Source: Victivallales bacterium
GTDB lineage: Bacteria; Verrucomicrobiota; Lentisphaeria; Oligosphaerales; Oligosphaeraceae
Assembly (NCBI GenBank): GCA_017535315.1
Contig: JAFXUD010000032.1
Coordinates: 1 to 58,476 of the forward strand
DNA: 58,476 bases
Reading direction: 5' to 3'
Shown here: positions 58,101 through 58,476 of the stretch, in pieces
How the letters are laid out: every line of letters starts with the position of its first letter
Numbering within the stretch: the stretch's first letter is position 1
Notes under the pieces: generated by a model
Database searches by the model: none
The model's input: only the letters and a program-made list of their open reading frames with translations
Told to the model about the DNA's origin: nothing
Made by a program: the position numbers and the translations under genes

Positions 58101-58476
58101 GGTTGGCAATATCGAACAAATCGTGATGACCGCCAACGGCTGGGTCTATTTCCGAGGCATCGACGCCGCTGGAAACATCTCGGAGACCACTGGCTACGAG
58201 GTGACGAACATCGACATTTTGCCGCCCGACGCGCCTGTAGCCACCGCGAGCACGACGGCCCCGACCAACCAGAGCGTCACGGTCACGGCGACCTTCAGCG
58301 ACGACAGCGTCAAGAAGCAGTACTCGCTAAACAATAAGAAGTGGAACACCTACAAGAAGGGTATCGTGCTCACTGAAAACTGCACGGTCTGGTTCCGCAG
58401 TATGGACGAGGCGGGCAACGTCTCCGAGGTCACCAGCTACGAGGTCACGAACATCGACAAGGAGCCGCCAGCCGAG
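55183..58476 (+). CDS. Giant AIDA-repeat surface protein with HExxH peptidase-like domain (partial, runs off the end)
   Basis: One open frame runs from an ATG after AGGAGAG (55171-55177) to the last base, 1098 residues without a stop. Residues about 1-170 form a domain with IVYLDFDG and VIVHETEHIVHGMDHGGEG; HETEH (145-149) plus H156 resembles a metzincin zinc site (HExxHxxGxxH with one extra residue). From residue 187 there are two blocks of AIDA-type repeats of about 18-20 residues (SGGTAVSTTVNxxGxLxV), each closed by an IFDFDIS..SP..N.P..N segment. From residue 847 there are three 80-residue Ig-like repeats (PPNAP, SVTVTATFSDDS, VWFRGTDAAGNVS). No signal peptide is visible, which is odd for a surface protein; secretion by a C-terminal signal beyond the window is possible. 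Confidence 0.9.
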   Translation, partial: MQNDPELLTVTHGGIQTVPRADFTASPQIVYLDFDGAVTSYVNADLGVAIGGITVEPSGFGDDVTATIAAFLNGMFDDVVFTTELPSDGAFSTIYIGVASAFDEYGDFLGLAETIDSDNRIHDDNAFVLLDSSATAELVVSVIVHETEHIVHGMDHGGEGLARYADIIIKKGQVSSGLTIENDNLTVYSGGTAVGNTVNGGGTLNVDGGGTAVSTTVNEHGELWVFSGGTAVSTTVNYLGYLNVSSGGTAIGTTVNYFGDLNVSSGGTAVGTTLNSRQAHLWVSSGGTAIGTTVNSGGSLAVDRDGTAIGTTVNSGFLFLTGRAFDTTVNLGGQLWVHSGGTITGQTTFKGNAMVYVYSGGKITGRTTFEDWASFFVSGGAIFDFDISDISPFDNALVNNFYIVMGQPFSFTLTVSDWQAKGVYRLADGAGDFDKTVTVVDTLGAELGTLTVGGTLKKGKAEYTLAKSDDSLTVTVDVNTFTGDLDYEKNITDEILASGVNVNEGGILNLLSGGIAVSTTVNDGGNLNVRSGGTAVSTTVNYLGEMTVFDGGTAKETTVNSRGKIFVESGGSVENTTVNSSGWLYVSGGGSVDGTTVNQMGSAIVYADGVASGATVNYEGYLRVDQGGTAHDVVENGGGVFVNDDADATFKPNVFSGLEMTANYTTATVHSGTTANNTTLNGSGVKLEVYNGGTAIDTTVQNGWLEVRGGTAESVAVGSGGSLWLYPDARLTGQMTFEEGAVVIANGAVIDFDISAQSPDNAPLVNDLSLIKGTPSFTITVAESQAEGKYVLAGGTASFDKTLTVFTAEGETLGTITVGDTNVSIGEQVYSLVVSDGQLLFTVGELDTTPPNAPLATASTDKPTNQSVTVTATFSDDSVKKEYSLDNNTWKTYPSKGVKMADNGTVWFRGTDAAGNVSDVTSYKVANIDKVPPAAPTVSADITTPTNGFVTVTPVFSDDSIQRQVSLDGGVEWVGNIEQIVMTANGWVYFRGIDAAGNISETTGYEVTNIDILPPDAPVATASTTAPTNQSVTVTATFSDDSVKKQYSLNNKKWNTYKKGIVLTENCTVWFRSMDEAGNVSEVTSYEVTNIDKEPPAE

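Overview
The window looks like a chromosome segment from a PVC-group bacterium, most probably a Lentisphaerota/Victivallales-type gut or anaerobic organism. This is an inference from gene content: AIDA-type repeat surface protein, Gfo/Idh/MocA oxidoreductases, a PmoA/DUF6807 protein, GHL10-like and GH-D/GH-A glycosidases, very large secreted heparinase-like enzymes, and many palindromic intergenic repeats. The genome is Gram-negative in character (TonB receptor, lipoproteins). Several transcription units share a recognisable promoter, TTGnnn - 16/17 nt - TATATT.

Layout. 1-6.25 kb is an accessory block: an orphan mobile-element HTH protein, an HxlR regulator divergent from a flavodoxin/flavin-reductase pair, a second truncated copy of the HTH gene's 3' end, a Fic protein and an IS3-type transposase, ending at a tRNA-Pro(TGG). 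6.4-9.8 kb is a B12 uptake unit on the minus strand (promoter, cobalamin riboswitch, BtuB-like receptor, BtuF-like lipoprotein). 9.8-11.0 kb is a nucleoside phosphorylase-like/GNAT fusion. 11.2-15.2 kb holds sugar genes (Gfo/Idh/MocA, a GH clan-A-like hydrolase, D-lyxose isomerase). 15.4-22.9 kb is a tightly coupled minus-strand chain: AAA ATPase, DUF4276 TOPRIM-like protein, a 1570-aa secreted heparinase-like/beta-propeller protein, and a BtuC-like permease. 23.8-34.2 kb has a 1749-aa paralogue of that giant protein, a GH36-like enzyme, a 2-hydroxyacid dehydrogenase and an M20 amidohydrolase. 34.4-39 kb contains serC, a pyridoxal kinase, another Gfo/Idh/MocA enzyme, a small membrane protein and an HD phosphohydrolase. 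39-46.7 kb is a minus-strand unit: GT39-like membrane glycosyltransferase, rlmN, a Cas4/AddB-like PD-(D/E)XK nuclease and a SWIM-SNF2 helicase. 46.8-51.6 kb has a PmoA-family protein and a secreted GHL10-like protein. 52.4-54.6 kb is a queF / queuosine-precursor transporter / HAD lipoprotein operon. 55.2 kb to the window end is the N-terminal 1098 residues of a giant AIDA-repeat protein with a zinc-peptidase-like HExxH domain.

The most unusual signal is in the intergenic DNA. A ~200-bp palindromic element with 5'-GTAA ends and a perfect 8-bp target duplication (IS66-like hallmarks) sits at the rlmN/nuclease junction and supplies the rlmN stop codon. A second copy sits at the glycosyltransferase/rlmN junction. 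The same internal core has expanded into tandem arrays of 43-bp and 93-bp units elsewhere. A second, unrelated MITE family has 4-bp duplications. Further tandem repeats have 9-, 25- and 71-bp periods. No CRISPR array was seen.
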